The notes below the pieces were generated by a model, which saw only the letters and a list, made by a program, of their open reading frames with translations, had not been told where the DNA came from and did not search any database. The position numbers and the translations under genes were made by a program. Source: Oceaniferula marina (GTDB lineage Bacteria; Verrucomicrobiota; Verrucomicrobiia; Verrucomicrobiales; Akkermansiaceae). From it: a stretch of DNA of 64,000 nucleotides. Location of the stretch: NCBI RefSeq assembly GCF_013391475.1, contig NZ_JACBAZ010000002.1:612706-676705 (forward strand), given 5' to 3'. Of this stretch, positions 25,380 through 34,950 are shown piece after piece. Each line of letters begins with the position of its first letter. Within the stretch, counting starts at the first letter, position 1.

Positions 25380-26938
25380 GGTTTTTTCTCTCCCTTCCGT
25401 GCAAATTTGCCCGCTCGTTCATAGTTCTGGCGGAAGAAACGGCCGAGGCGAACGGCCATCGCCGCGGTTTCGAGTTTGTTTTCGCTGGCGACCTGACTAC
25501 GGATCCCTCCCATGGCATTCTGATAGGATACCACGGTGAGATCGGAGAACATCTTGTGCGCCCGGTCCGGGATGCCGGCATCCGCGAGTTCCTTCCAGGC
25601 ATGCTTGAGTTCATCATGGCAGTCGAGGCACATCACGCGGATGATAAAGCGCAGGGCTCCAAAGCCTCGTTGGGTGAGTTCCGGTCGATAGACAAAGCCA
25701 CCGGTTGCAAGGTAGGGGTTTTCCGGGTCGGCAAAATGCTGCATGTTTTCCGGGGTGTACACATCCTTGCGGACGGGCATCCTGCGTAGTGAGCGGAACT
25801 TCGGGCCTCCAGGTGTGCCGGGCTTGGCATTCCAGAGGAGTTGCCCTTGTTTGCTGAGTAGGAAGGTAACAAAGGCCTGGGCCAGTTCGGGGTCGGGGGC
25901 TCCGCGCATCACCCCAACGGGGTCGACGCAGAGTGAAGTGCCGCCCTCGGGCGAAATCCACCGCAAGCGTGAGCTACCATCGTCTTGTTTCAGCATTTCC
26001 TCATAACTGAGGCCGTAAAAATCAATGCACAAGCCGGCGGCGGCATCCCCCTGGGCGACATCGCGTGGAATCTTGGTTGCGCTGTCGGTGAAATAGCGAG
26101 CGTTGCCGGCAATTTTCTGGATCAGGTTGAGGCCTTTTTCCCAGCCTTCACTACGGACGCGCATTTGGAATTGCTTCTGGGTTTTTCCCGGTCGCCGGCG
26201 TCCCTTGGCAATGGTGTCGTGCATCTGTTGCTGAACGAGCATTTCGAAGGCCCGGGCGACGGAGCCACTTTTGGTTGGATCGGCCATGGCGATGGTTCCA
26301 AAGTACTTGGGGTCGGCCAAATCACTCCAGCGGGTTGGGGGCTCGATTCCCAGGCGCTTCAGAGTATCCGTGTTGTAGCAAATGCCGAACCGGGTCAGGC
26401 AGACACCGACCCATTGATGTTCGGCGTCGTAGTATTGTTCACCGGTGAAGGATTGGGGGATGACTTTTTGATCGAACCACTCCGGGTGCTGTTCGAAGAC
26501 CTCGAGCTTGGCCAAGCGTCCTTTTTCCGCCTGCTTACTGAAGACATAGTCGCCACCGCCAAAAAAGACATCGATACCCACCCCCTCGTCTCCATTTTTT
26601 TCAGCTGCGGCAAACTGGCTGTCGAGCACCATTCGGATTTCAGACGTCCCGCCCGGGGTGAGCCAGTTGACATAGACGCTTTCGCCGGTTTTCTCCTGCC
26701 ACCAGGACTGGAAGGCCTCCCCGAACTCGCGCCGAATGGTTTCGTTGTGCGGGGTGATGATGTTGATTCTGCGCTGGGCATCCTCGGGTGCAACCTGCGG
26801 GTTCTCCTTCATCCGGCTCAGAACCAGTGGCGTGAGCACGCAGGCGAGCATGGCGACCGCTACTGCGGTCTTGCGGTTCAGCCATGAGCTCAAGCTTTTC
26901 CATCTCGGCCAATTGAGCCATGTCGGTTTACGCATCAT
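25376..26938 (-). CDS. ABC transporter substrate-binding protein, iron/ThiB-like (type 2)
   Basis: Predicted 520 aa, longer than the usual 330-350 of FbpA. It begins with a membrane segment (about 29-45) and then a type-2 binding fold: INIITPHNETIRREFGEAFQSWW, GIDVFFGGGDYVF, WVGVCLTRFGICYNTDTL, GTIAMADPTKSGSV, and PVGVMRGAPDPELAQAFVTFLLS. A further 110 residues at the C terminus, including VMCLDCHDELKHAW, are not in standard FbpA. The anchor is a membrane segment, so it is likely tethered to the inner membrane. It lies between the permease and ATPase genes of the same operon. Confidence 0.88.
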   Translation of the reverse strand: MMRKPTWLNWPRWKSLSSWLNRKTAVAVAMLACVLTPLVLSRMKENPQVAPEDAQRRINIITPHNETIRREFGEAFQSWWQEKTGESVYVNWLTPGGTSEIRMVLDSQFAAAEKNGDEGVGIDVFFGGGDYVFSKQAEKGRLAKLEVFEQHPEWFDQKVIPQSFTGEQYYDAEHQWVGVCLTRFGICYNTDTLKRLGIEPPTRWSDLADPKYFGTIAMADPTKSGSVARAFEMLVQQQMHDTIAKGRRRPGKTQKQFQMRVRSEGWEKGLNLIQKIAGNARYFTDSATKIPRDVAQGDAAAGLCIDFYGLSYEEMLKQDDGSSRLRWISPEGGTSLCVDPVGVMRGAPDPELAQAFVTFLLSKQGQLLWNAKPGTPGGPKFRSLRRMPVRKDVYTPENMQHFADPENPYLATGGFVYRPELTQRGFGALRFIIRVMCLDCHDELKHAWKELADAGIPDRAHKMFSDLTVVSYQNAMGGIRSQVASENKLETAAMAVRLGRFFRQNYERAGKFARKGEKKP

Positions 26939-26958
26939 CGGGCGGAGAGCTGGTAAGA

Positions 26959-28047
26959 TTAGGACTGGAGGATGACCACGTCGCTGGGATCCACGCTGAG
27001 GATGACCGGTTCACCGATCTCCCGCATCTGGTGGGGGTTCATGTCGGTGACATGCCAGAGGTGGCCGCCGTCTCCGCGGATGCTGTATTGAACAAAGCCA
27101 CCTAGGTAGGTGCGGTCTTCGACATGGCCGGTCAATCGGTTGACAGGAACTCCTCCGTGGTACGGGTGAAACGCTTCGGGGCGGATCGAGAGGAAGACCT
27201 TTTCGCCGTCGGCAGGACGCCAGTTGCGGCGGGTGATGCGGCCTTCAAAGCGGCCGGCTGGACAGGCGACCCGGACACTCAGATGGTCGTCGTCATCATC
27301 CCAGACCAATCGGGTGACCTCCGCTTCCAGTAAATTGGTTTTTCCGACAAAGCTCGCGACATGGGCGCTGAGCGGATTGCGGTAAATATCCTCCGGCGTA
27401 CCGACTTGTTCGATGTGACCTTGGTCGATGATGGCAATGCGGTCGGCCATGGAGAGTGCTTCTTCCTGATCGTGGGTGACGTAGGCGGCGGTCAGGCCGT
27501 TGTCTTTGACGATGCGTCGGATTTCTTCGCGCATTTCGGTGCGGAGTTTGGCATCGAGGTTAGACAGGGGTTCGTCCAGCAGCAGGCAGGCGGGGCGCAC
27601 GACCAGTGCCCGGGCCAGGGCGACCCGTTGCTGTTGTCCTCCGGAGAGTTGGTCGATTTGGCGGTCGGCATAGCCGTCGAGGTGCACGGTGGAGAGTGCT
27701 TCATTGACTCGCTCGTCAATTTCGTCTGGGTCGATTTTTCGTTCTTCCAGGCCGAAAGCGATGTTTTCGCCCACGGACATGTGGGGCCAGAGTGCGTAGC
27801 TTTGGAAGACCATGGCGGCTTCCCGTTTGTGGGTTGGAACCGAGGTGACATCCCGATCGCCAAACAAAATCCGCCCGCTGTCCGGGGTTTCCAGTCCGGC
27901 GATGCAGCGCAGCAGCGTGGTTTTGCCACATCCACTTGAGCCGAGCAGGAAAAACAATTCCCCCTGCTCAATCGAGATGCTCGCTTGGTTGAGTGCCTGC
28001 ACCTTGCCAAAGCTCTTAGCAATTGATTCTACCCGTATCGCCTCCAT
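26959..28047 (-). CDS. ABC transporter ATP-binding protein (FbpC/PotA-like)
   Basis: Predicted 362 aa. Walker A GSSGCGKTT at 36-44, signature LSGGQQQR at 134-141, Walker B CLLLDEP at 154-160, D-loop SNLDAKLR, and H-loop THDQEE. The last 120 residues match a TOBE regulatory domain (DDDHLSVRVACPAGRFEGRI, VFLSIRPEAFHPY). It powers the importer encoded by the next two genes; spacing to the binding-protein gene is 20 bases. The longer start at 28083 would add 12 residues. No metal-responsive operator is obvious in the 250 bases upstream. Confidence 0.93.
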   Translation of the reverse strand: MEAIRVESIAKSFGKVQALNQASISIEQGELFFLLGSSGCGKTTLLRCIAGLETPDSGRILFGDRDVTSVPTHKREAAMVFQSYALWPHMSVGENIAFGLEERKIDPDEIDERVNEALSTVHLDGYADRQIDQLSGGQQQRVALARALVVRPACLLLDEPLSNLDAKLRTEMREEIRRIVKDNGLTAAYVTHDQEEALSMADRIAIIDQGHIEQVGTPEDIYRNPLSAHVASFVGKTNLLEAEVTRLVWDDDDDHLSVRVACPAGRFEGRITRRNWRPADGEKVFLSIRPEAFHPYHGGVPVNRLTGHVEDRTYLGGFVQYSIRGDGGHLWHVTDMNPHQMREIGEPVILSVDPSDVVILQS

Positions 28048-28230
28048 GGTTTCGGGCTCATCCTTGCGAAGCGATGCGGGCATTGCAAGCCCTTAGCTGG
28101 TCGGATGTGTCAGGATTTGGAGGAAATGCAGAGACCGTCACCAGCATCGGTGGAAGGACTGCAAAAATGTCTGCAGTGGCTGACGCAATGTGTTGTTTTT
28201 TTGAAATGAATAGCCGCCTGAGGACGAGGG

Positions 28231-28267
28231 AAATAAAAAGCCCCCGGAAGGGTTCTTCCGGGGGCTT
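28231..28267 (-). terminator. Rho-independent terminator after bamA
   Basis: AAGCCCCCGGAAG pairs with CTTCCGGGGGCTT, a 13-bp perfect stem with a 4-base loop (28238-28267). The A-rich stretch 28231-28238 gives the T tail for minus-strand transcripts. It lies just beyond the bamA stop at 28298. Confidence 0.92.
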
Positions 28268-28297
28268 GGGTGATGAGAATGTTCAAACGTGCTCGTC

Positions 28298-30616
28298 TTA
28301 GAACGCGTAGTCCAGATAGAAACTGAACTGGCCACCGTTGTCGGCTTCGTCATCCGGTGACTCGAGCGGGAAGGCGTAGTCAACGGCGAGAGGGCCGAAG
28401 GGCAGGTTCAGTCGCAGGCCGAGACCGGCATCGTGATAGAGGTCACTGGAGAAGTCCCAGGAGTCGGCGTTACAGAGACCGACATCGTAGAAGACTGCTC
28501 CACGAACGCGCTCGATCAGCGGGAAGGTGTATTCCAGAACAAAGAAGGCAGCAGTGTTACCGCCGACAACTTCACCGGAGACGGGGTCGCGGGGGCCGAC
28601 GTCGCGGTTCTCGAAGCCACGCAGTGAGTGAGCACCACCGAGGGCCTTTTTATCGAAGATTTCGACGTCCTCATCACCATCGGCGATGTAGAAGTTTCCT
28701 TCGATGGAAAGGATGCTGTCACCCCAGAGGTTCCAATACTGGGAGCCAGTCAGGGTGTAGATCGGGGTGTCGACGTCGCCGCCGAGGCCTGCGTATTCAA
28801 TGCCGACACTGACTTTGTGTCCCTTGCGGGGCAGTTGGTTGCTGTCACGGGTGTCGTGCACGTAGTTCACGCTGAGGGCGCTGCGGATATAGTCGCCGTC
28901 GTATTGCTCAAACAGGGAAGGTCCACCTTGAGCAGGAGGCACGCCGATGTTGTCGCTGTCGACATCAATTTCGATGTCTTCGATGCGGTATTCAGCGCGG
29001 ATATAACCCCGTTTGCCAAGTGGCTTACGCAGGGAGATGGCGCCACCGTATTGGCCTTGGTCGTATTCCGAGCTGTAGTAAAGGGCACTGCGGTAGAAGA
29101 GCTCGGTTCCGAGGGCAAGGCGGCGTCCGAGGAACCATGGCTCGGTCCAGTTGAGGCTGATGTCCTGACGCTCGTTACCGTATTGCACCTTGGCGTTGAA
29201 GCGTTGGCCGGCACCGGTGAAGCTTGGCCAGTCGGTGATGTCGAAGTTGGTTTGCTCGAGGGTGACGTAACCGACGATGCTGTCCACGGAGCTAAACCCG
29301 AGACCGAAACTAACGGATCCGGTTTGTTTCTCGTTGACCAGGATATTGATATCGCGGTAGCCCTTTTGGTTTCCGGGTGAGCCGCTGACCTGAACGTCGT
29401 TGAAGTAGTTCATGTTGCGCAGGCGGCGCTTGGTGGTTTCCATTTCCACTGAGTTGAGGTAGTCGCCTGGCTTGAGTGGAAGTTCGCGGCGGATGACGCG
29501 ATCCTGGGTTTTGTCGTTTCCTTCGATGGTGACGCGACCGACGCGGTAGCGGCCACCTTCGACAATGCGGTATGTGATGCTTACGCTGGTGGCGGAGGCG
29601 TTGCGGATGTCGGGGCTGACGGCAGCATCGGCATATCCACGGGACCCGTAGTAGCTACGGATGGTGCGGATGTCGTTGTGCATTTTCTTCGCTGAGTAGG
29701 CTTGACCAGCGGTCAGGGTGAGGGCGGAGGCCAGATCGGAGGCCTTGAAGACGGTCATTTTACCGAAACCGACGGCGGCTACGGTGTATTTGTTGCCTTC
29801 GGTGATGGCAATCACGAGGTCGACCCGCTCGTCGTCGACTGGAGCGCGGCGGATGTCGGCTTTGACCCGGAGGTAGCCGCGGTCGCGGTAGTAGTCGAGC
29901 ACGCGGTCGATGTCTTCATCCAGCTTGGCGGAATCGATACGGCCGGATTTGGTGAAAAATGAGAACCATCCTTTTTGTTTGGTTTTCATTTCGTTGCGCA
30001 GCTTGTGGGAGGCGATCGAGTGATTGCCTTCGAAGCGGATCTTGCGGACTTCGGCGCGGGCGCCTTCGTCGATCAGGAAGACGAGGTCGGATGTCCCCTG
30101 GGCGCCGGCGGACGGTTGGATCATGTGGTCGACACCGACGTCGGCGTATCCGTAGCCACGGTAGTGGTCGAGGATGTTGCGGCGGGCATCGAGGATGGCT
30201 TGGTCGCTCATGACACCACCGGCTTTGAGCTTGGTGACGGAGGCGAGTTTTTTGTCGGAGAACTTGATGTTGCCGTCAAAGGCAACGGCGACGATTTTCC
30301 CACGGGTGGAAACTTCGGCAATGACTTTGACCCCACCGCCTACTTCTTCGGCAAAAAAGCGGATGTCGTCGACCAGTCCGCTTTCGTAGAGGGTGCGGAC
30401 GTCGTCGTCGAGGCGTGACGCGCTGTATTTTTGTCCGGCTTTGACGGACATGTGTCCGCGGAGTCGGGCTTCATCGACGGTGCGTGCACCCTTGTAGCGG
30501 ATGCTGACCGAGCTGATGTTTTTTCCTTCAAAATCCTGGGCGAGGCTGGTGACCGTGCCGCTCAGGAACAAAATAAATCCCGCAAGCGCAGTAGCGTATT
30601 GCGGGATGCTTTTCAT
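28298..30616 (-). CDS. bamA: Outer-membrane protein assembly factor BamA
   Basis: Predicted 772 aa. A signal peptide (MKSIPQYATALAGFILFLSGTVTSLAQ) precedes five POTRA repeats (about 30-370), then a 16-strand beta-barrel ending in the outer-membrane Phe (SFYLDYAF). Barrel signatures include SFGLGFSSVDS, GKRGYIRAEYRIEDIEI and LRGFENRDVGPRDP (the L6 VRGF-like motif). It folds and inserts barrel proteins in the outer membrane. The ATG at 30616 has AAAGG seven bases upstream and starts a proper signal peptide. A longer in-frame reading to 30772 is not signal-like and overlaps azgA. Confidence 0.95.
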   Translation of the reverse strand: MKSIPQYATALAGFILFLSGTVTSLAQDFEGKNISSVSIRYKGARTVDEARLRGHMSVKAGQKYSASRLDDDVRTLYESGLVDDIRFFAEEVGGGVKVIAEVSTRGKIVAVAFDGNIKFSDKKLASVTKLKAGGVMSDQAILDARRNILDHYRGYGYADVGVDHMIQPSAGAQGTSDLVFLIDEGARAEVRKIRFEGNHSIASHKLRNEMKTKQKGWFSFFTKSGRIDSAKLDEDIDRVLDYYRDRGYLRVKADIRRAPVDDERVDLVIAITEGNKYTVAAVGFGKMTVFKASDLASALTLTAGQAYSAKKMHNDIRTIRSYYGSRGYADAAVSPDIRNASATSVSITYRIVEGGRYRVGRVTIEGNDKTQDRVIRRELPLKPGDYLNSVEMETTKRRLRNMNYFNDVQVSGSPGNQKGYRDINILVNEKQTGSVSFGLGFSSVDSIVGYVTLEQTNFDITDWPSFTGAGQRFNAKVQYGNERQDISLNWTEPWFLGRRLALGTELFYRSALYYSSEYDQGQYGGAISLRKPLGKRGYIRAEYRIEDIEIDVDSDNIGVPPAQGGPSLFEQYDGDYIRSALSVNYVHDTRDSNQLPRKGHKVSVGIEYAGLGGDVDTPIYTLTGSQYWNLWGDSILSIEGNFYIADGDEDVEIFDKKALGGAHSLRGFENRDVGPRDPVSGEVVGGNTAAFFVLEYTFPLIERVRGAVFYDVGLCNADSWDFSSDLYHDAGLGLRLNLPFGPLAVDYAFPLESPDDEADNGGQFSFYLDYAF

Positions 30617-30725
30617 AATACCTTTGAACATTCGTTGGGTTAGTGTGGGTTGACAGGAACCGAACCCAGCACCTAACGTGTGAGACGTCAAGTTTAAACC
30701 CAAGAATGACAAGGGCTGTTGGACA

Positions 30726-32024
30726 TTACATGCCCACGGATACGCAAAGGTTGATCGCCGAGAGTAGACCAACGACCCACATCACTGGAGAGATCTGTTT
30801 GGCGTCTCCGCTGAACAGGGCAATCACGATGTAGGAAAGGAAGCCAACTGTGAGCCCGGTGGCGATGCTGAAGGTCAGGGGCATCAGTAGCATCGTGAGG
30901 AAGGCCGGAACTGCCGATTTGAGATCGGTGAAGTCGATTTCCCGGATATTGCGGAACATGAAGACGCCGACGATGATCAGCGCCGGTGCCGTGGCAAAGG
31001 AAGGTACGGCTTTGATGAGCGGAGAGAAAAACAGGGCGAGTAGGAAGAGCCCGGCGGTGACCATCGAGGCCAGTCCGGTTCGCGCTCCGTCCGCGATGCC
31101 AGATGCGGATTCGATATAGGTGGTGGTGGTGCTGGTTCCCAGCAGGGAGCCGGCGACGGTGGCGATGGCATCGGCTTCGAGGATTTTGTCGATTTTACGG
31201 ATGGAGCCATCTTCTTCGACGTGTCCGGCTTCGTAGGAACAGGCGACAATGGTTCCGATGGAGTCGAAGAGGTCGACAAACATGAAGGAGAACACGGCTC
31301 CGATCAGCCCCCATTGCAAGGCTCCGAGAATATCCAGCTGGAGGGCCACCGGGGCAATCGACGGGGGCATGGATGTCAGGCTTTCGGGCAGGGCTGTCTC
31401 TCCGAGTGCCATGCCGGCGGCTGTGGCTGCCGCGATTCCGATCAGGATCGAGCCTTTGATGCGGCGGATTTCCAGGATGGCGATCAGGGCGAGGGCGGCA
31501 AGGCCGATCAAGACGGGGGTGGTCAGTGGTCCGATGGTGACCAGAGTGGCAGGATTGGAGACAATCAGGCCGAGTTTTTGCATGCCGATGAAGGAGATGA
31601 AGAGGCCGATGCCGGCGGCTGTGGCAATACGCAGGCTAAGCGGGATGGCATTCACAATTTTCTCCCGGATGCCGAGGATGGTGAGAATCAGGAAAGCGAC
31701 ACCGGAAACAAAGACGACGCCGAGGGCGGTTTGCCAGGAGATTTGTTGCCCGAGGACCAGTGTGTAGGCAAAAAAGGCATTGAGTCCCATGCCCGGGGCC
31801 ATGGCAAAGGGGGCATTCGCCCAGAGGCCAACCAAAATAGTTCCGAGAAAGGCTGCCAGACAGGTGGCCGTGATCACGGCTCCGGTGTCCATACCCGTTT
31901 TGCTGAGGATGTCCGGGTTGACAAAAATGATGTAAGCCATGGTGAGGAAGGTGGTTATTCCTCCGATCACCTCTGATTTTGGATTGCTGCCGTTTGCGTT
32001 GAGTTTAAAAAATGATTGGATCAT
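30726..32024 (-). CDS. AzgA/PbuG-type NCS2 purine permease
   Basis: Predicted 432 aa with about 12-14 membrane segments. It has family hallmarks ITTFLTMAYIIFVNPDILS, APGMGLNAFFAY, ATAAGIGLFISFIGMQ, FSFMFVDLFDSIGT and GTSTTTTYIESASGIADGARTG, which match hypoxanthine/guanine/adenine permeases of the AzgA branch. It is a proton-coupled uptake system in the inner membrane. No purine riboswitch was seen in the 100 bases upstream. It lies 110 bases upstream of bamA on the same strand. Confidence 0.92.
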   Translation of the reverse strand: MIQSFFKLNANGSNPKSEVIGGITTFLTMAYIIFVNPDILSKTGMDTGAVITATCLAAFLGTILVGLWANAPFAMAPGMGLNAFFAYTLVLGQQISWQTALGVVFVSGVAFLILTILGIREKIVNAIPLSLRIATAAGIGLFISFIGMQKLGLIVSNPATLVTIGPLTTPVLIGLAALALIAILEIRRIKGSILIGIAAATAAGMALGETALPESLTSMPPSIAPVALQLDILGALQWGLIGAVFSFMFVDLFDSIGTIVACSYEAGHVEEDGSIRKIDKILEADAIATVAGSLLGTSTTTTYIESASGIADGARTGLASMVTAGLFLLALFFSPLIKAVPSFATAPALIIVGVFMFRNIREIDFTDLKSAVPAFLTMLLMPLTFSIATGLTVGFLSYIVIALFSGDAKQISPVMWVVGLLSAINLCVSVGM

Positions 32025-32132
32025 GGTGGCTGCCTGCGGTTCGATGCCTGAACAGACTGAAGATCCGAATGAATACTGTCAATGGCAGATGGGCCCGTGG
32101 GGGGGGCAAGGCGGGGCCCGGACGGTTAGCGA

Positions 32133-32789
32133 TCAATGAACGCGGGAACGGGCGAGACTTTTGCCTTGGGCGTTCGAGCGGCCAGATTGGCTAGATCGGC
32201 TCGAGCGCGCACCGCTGGTGGGCTTCGAGTTTCCGCGGGAGCGGGTGAAGCTTTGCCTCGAGCCTTGGCTGGAGCGGGTTGCTTGGCTTGGTGGTCGGCT
32301 GGACGGGCGTTTTCTGCTGACCGTTGACGGCAGTGATTTCGGGCGAGAGGACGGACGACGGTATTGGTTGTTCTCTTTCTTTCCTCCGGTTGAAACGTAG
32401 CGGGGGTCGGGGCGAGAGGATCTGGGAGGTGTCGCCTTGGATCCTGGCTTGGATGGACGGTGTTGGTAATTGCCGTGGTTTTTGTGGCGGGTTTTCCCGT
32501 GGTGTTTCGAGTAATGCTTCGAATGGTGCTTATGGTGGGCGTAGTGTGCCGGCTTGTGGTGGCGGTAGTGGCTACCGGTGTAATAGGTGGGACTGTAGTA
32601 GGAAACGCTGGCGTACCCACCACCGTAGTATGGGTAGCCGCTATCGTAACAGGCCGGGGCATAGCTCGTGGAGTAGGAAGAGCCGTAGTAGGACGAGCTG
32701 TCGTAGAGGTAAGGGTCGCAGGAGTTGAGCAAGCAGAGCATGCCAATGGCGGCGAGGGAATAGAGCAATGGTTTTTTAATGGCAATCAT
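32133..32789 (-). CDS. Low-complexity Tyr/His/Ser/Arg-rich lipoprotein
   Basis: Predicted 218 aa. A lipoprotein signal (MIAIKKPLLYSLAAIGMLCLLNSC, Cys 24) is followed by a Tyr/Ser/Gly-rich stretch (YDSSSYYGSSYSTSY), then a His-rich, Lys-rich block (about 68-98) and a Ser/Arg/Pro-rich tail to the end. No domain is present. The His cluster could bind metal and the basic tail could bind peptidoglycan, nucleic acid or polysaccharide; both are guesses from composition. The shift in composition makes other frames stay open here, which I treat as shadows. It lies between azgA and tsaB on the same strand. Confidence 0.7.
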   Translation of the reverse strand: MIAIKKPLLYSLAAIGMLCLLNSCDPYLYDSSSYYGSSYSTSYAPACYDSGYPYYGGGYASVSYYSPTYYTGSHYRHHKPAHYAHHKHHSKHYSKHHGKTRHKNHGNYQHRPSKPGSKATPPRSSRPDPRYVSTGGKKENNQYRRPSSRPKSLPSTVSRKRPSSRPPSQATRSSQGSRQSFTRSRGNSKPTSGARSSRSSQSGRSNAQGKSLARSRVH

Positions 32790-32872
32790 AGCGTGGGAGA
32801 CGGCAGTTCGTCCATGGGACGGCAAGTCGTGCGCATCTATTCAATCGGGCCACGCTTTTTTTTGTGAAAAAA

Positions 32873-33541
32873 TCAGCGGAGTAGTGGATGTCCCGGTTTG
32901 GCTTTGGAAGTGAATGGAGGTCTGAGATATGCCGGAGCCAGAGGTGTGGTGTGCAATGCTTGTTGGCGGTCTGCGGGTAAGTGCAGCCAGAGGTCGAGCA
33001 GCCAGCGGGCTTCCGGCCGACTGCGAATGACCCGGGCGCGGAGGTTTTCATCGAGGCCGAGCTTGTCCGGGTCGTCCAAGGTGAACAAGCGGTGGTCGGC
33101 GGCTTCAGTGAGTCGTTGTTGGAAAGCTGCCGCGTCCATCAGCTCGGGTTCGCTGGCTTCTCCGCTGTTCTGGATGGTGGAAAGGTAATACAAACCGCGA
33201 CGGGCGTCACCTATGGCTATACTGGGGCCTTCGGCTCTCGCTTCCGGGGTGGCTCCGAGTGATCCGATGCCAACGGCCGGGCACTTGTGGGCGATGGCGA
33301 GCCCTTGGCCGGCGGCGATGCCGACCCGGGTGCCGCTGTAACTGCCCGGGCCGGTTCCGGCGACAACGAGGTCGAGTCGCTTTTTGCCCAGGATGCCGAG
33401 AGCTTCTTCCAAGGGGTCGAAAATCATCGAATTGTGGCTGCGATCGGTGGTGAATGTTTGTTCAAAATGAATCCCTCCGTCGAGCCAGAGGACCACACTG
33501 GCTTGGGCGACCGATGTTTCGAGGGCGAGGATGGCGTGCAT
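32873..33541 (-). CDS. tsaB: tRNA threonylcarbamoyladenosine biosynthesis protein TsaB
   Basis: Predicted 222 aa, ASKHA fold. N-terminal ILALETSVAQASVVLW, the conserved GTGPGSYSGTRVGIAAGQGLA, and AIGDARRGLYYLS are diagnostic. TsaB scaffolds TsaD and TsaE to make t6A37 of ANN-decoding tRNAs; it has no own catalytic metal site. A second t6A-related gene, trmO, is at 54.0 kb. Nothing in the nearby gene order couples it to an operon except the lipoprotein 83 bases downstream. Confidence 0.93.
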   Translation of the reverse strand: MHAILALETSVAQASVVLWLDGGIHFEQTFTTDRSHNSMIFDPLEEALGILGKKRLDLVVAGTGPGSYSGTRVGIAAGQGLAIAHKCPAVGIGSLGATPEARAEGPSIAIGDARRGLYYLSTIQNSGEASEPELMDAAAFQQRLTEAADHRLFTLDDPDKLGLDENLRARVIRSRPEARWLLDLWLHLPADRQQALHTTPLAPAYLRPPFTSKAKPGHPLLR

Positions 33542-33753
33542 GCCTGAATCCTAGTGGGATCAATACCTGTGCCAATGCTGGAATGGAAAAAAATTGATTT
33601 TTAGAACAAGCTCCAGTAAGCATGACACAGAATTTAAAATGGATGGACTGATTCCTCCTTGCATGGCTGGAATTCTTGGTTTTACCTTGCGGCCCGCTAT
33701 TTGGAAGAAATTTAACTTGATTGATTGATTAAAAAACCTACCAAAATTTTATT

Positions 33754-34884
33754 ATGAGTGACTACGCAAAAGGACTCGAAGGAGTCATCGCCAATGAATC
33801 CGCCCTCAGTGATGTGAAGGGCCTCGAGGGGAAGCTTTCCTACCTCGGATATGACATCGACGACCTGGTTGACCAGTGTTGTTTCGGTGAAGTTTGTTAT
33901 CTTCTACTGAACGGACGTCTTCCGAATGCCCGTGAACTGAAGAATTTCCAACAGAAGCTCCGCCACAGCCGCGACCTGCCACCACAGGTAATCGAGTTCC
34001 TTAAAAATGCACCGCACGATGCCAGCCCGATGGATGTGTTGCGCACCGGTGTTTCCATGCTGGGTCTTTACGACAAGCGTTCCAAGATCGGCGAGCCTGA
34101 TCATGACGCGCTCTACGAAGCTGCGATTTCCATCATGGCCCGTGTGCCCGTGATTGTGGCATACTACCACCGTGCCCGTATGGGGCTCGACCTGCCACCG
34201 ATCCGCACTGACCTGTCCGGCGCAGCTCACTTCCTTTATCTGATCAACGGCGAAGAGCCAACGGAAGCTGCAGTGAAGACCCTCGACATTGCTTACATTA
34301 TCCACGCTGACCACGGCATGAACGCCTCCACGTTCTCTGCCCGTGTGACTTGCGGAACCCTTTCCGACATCTACTCCGCCATGACGGCAGCTATCGGAAC
34401 CTTGAAAGGACCTCTTCACGGTGGTGCCAACGAAGGTGTGATCCACATGCTGGAAAAAATCGGCAGAGAGGACAAGGTGGATGCTTTTGTCGAGGATTGC
34501 CTTGAGAGGAAGAAAAAGATCATGGGAATTGGACACCGCGTTTACAAGGTGCTCGACCCCCGTGCTCCGCACCTTCAGAAAATGGCAATCGAGCTTACTG
34601 AAGAGCTTGGTGAGCCAAAGTGGATCAACATGTCGAACCGGATTGCTGAGATTATGCTCGAGCGTAAGGGCCTGAACGCCAACGTCGATTTCTACTCTGC
34701 CACGGTGTATTACTCGCTTGGTATCCCGACCGATTTGTTTACGCCGATCTTTGCCATCGCACGGACCGCCGGATGGGCTGCTCAGATTTTGGAACAGCTG
34801 CGTGACAACCGTCTCTACCGTCCGCTGACCAAATACGTCGGACCTCAGGAAACCATGCCGGTTCCTCCGATGAGCGAGCGATAG
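33754..34884 (+). CDS. gltA: Citrate synthase
   Basis: Predicted 376 aa, the short form of type II citrate synthases. Motifs HADHGMNASTFSARV, GPLHGGANEGVIHML (with the catalytic His), GIGHRVYKVLDPRA and NVDFYSATVYYSLGIP (Asp of the active site) are all present. It condenses acetyl-CoA and oxaloacetate at the start of the TCA cycle. The related 2-methylcitrate synthase cannot be ruled out by eye, but no prp genes are near. A terminator follows 32 bases after the stop. Confidence 0.93.
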   Translation: MSDYAKGLEGVIANESALSDVKGLEGKLSYLGYDIDDLVDQCCFGEVCYLLLNGRLPNARELKNFQQKLRHSRDLPPQVIEFLKNAPHDASPMDVLRTGVSMLGLYDKRSKIGEPDHDALYEAAISIMARVPVIVAYYHRARMGLDLPPIRTDLSGAAHFLYLINGEEPTEAAVKTLDIAYIIHADHGMNASTFSARVTCGTLSDIYSAMTAAIGTLKGPLHGGANEGVIHMLEKIGREDKVDAFVEDCLERKKKIMGIGHRVYKVLDPRAPHLQKMAIELTEELGEPKWINMSNRIAEIMLERKGLNANVDFYSATVYYSLGIPTDLFTPIFAIARTAGWAAQILEQLRDNRLYRPLTKYVGPQETMPVPPMSER

Positions 34885-34915
34885 GCGATTGATCGTTTTT
34901 TGATTTTATTACCCA

Positions 34916-34950
34916 ACGGGGCAGGTCGTTTGACTTGCCCCGTTTTGTTT
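34916..34950 (+). terminator. Rho-independent terminator after gltA
   Basis: ACGGGGCAGGT pairs with ACTTGCCCCGT (one G-U pair), loop of five, then TTTTGTTT. It follows the citrate synthase stop by about 30 bases. Confidence 0.9.

Noticed and set aside
25985-26887. 300-codon open frame on the plus strand
   Set aside because: Antisense to the ABC substrate-binding protein; the coding side has clear family motifs.
28628-29380. 250-codon open frame on the plus strand
   Set aside because: Antisense to bamA, with no domain.
31221-31976. 251-codon open frame on the plus strand
   Set aside because: It is antisense to the AzgA permease and rich in Gly/Asp/Gln repeats from antisense reading; no ribosome site or family.
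32025-32132. Possible purine riboswitch upstream of the AzgA permease
   Set aside because: The 100 bases upstream lack the conserved three-way-junction core; they are just a GC-rich spacer.
32126-32867. Alternative frames in the low-complexity lipoprotein region on both strands
   Set aside because: Repetitive codons keep several frames open. Only the 32133-32789 frame has a lipoprotein signal and the expected start.
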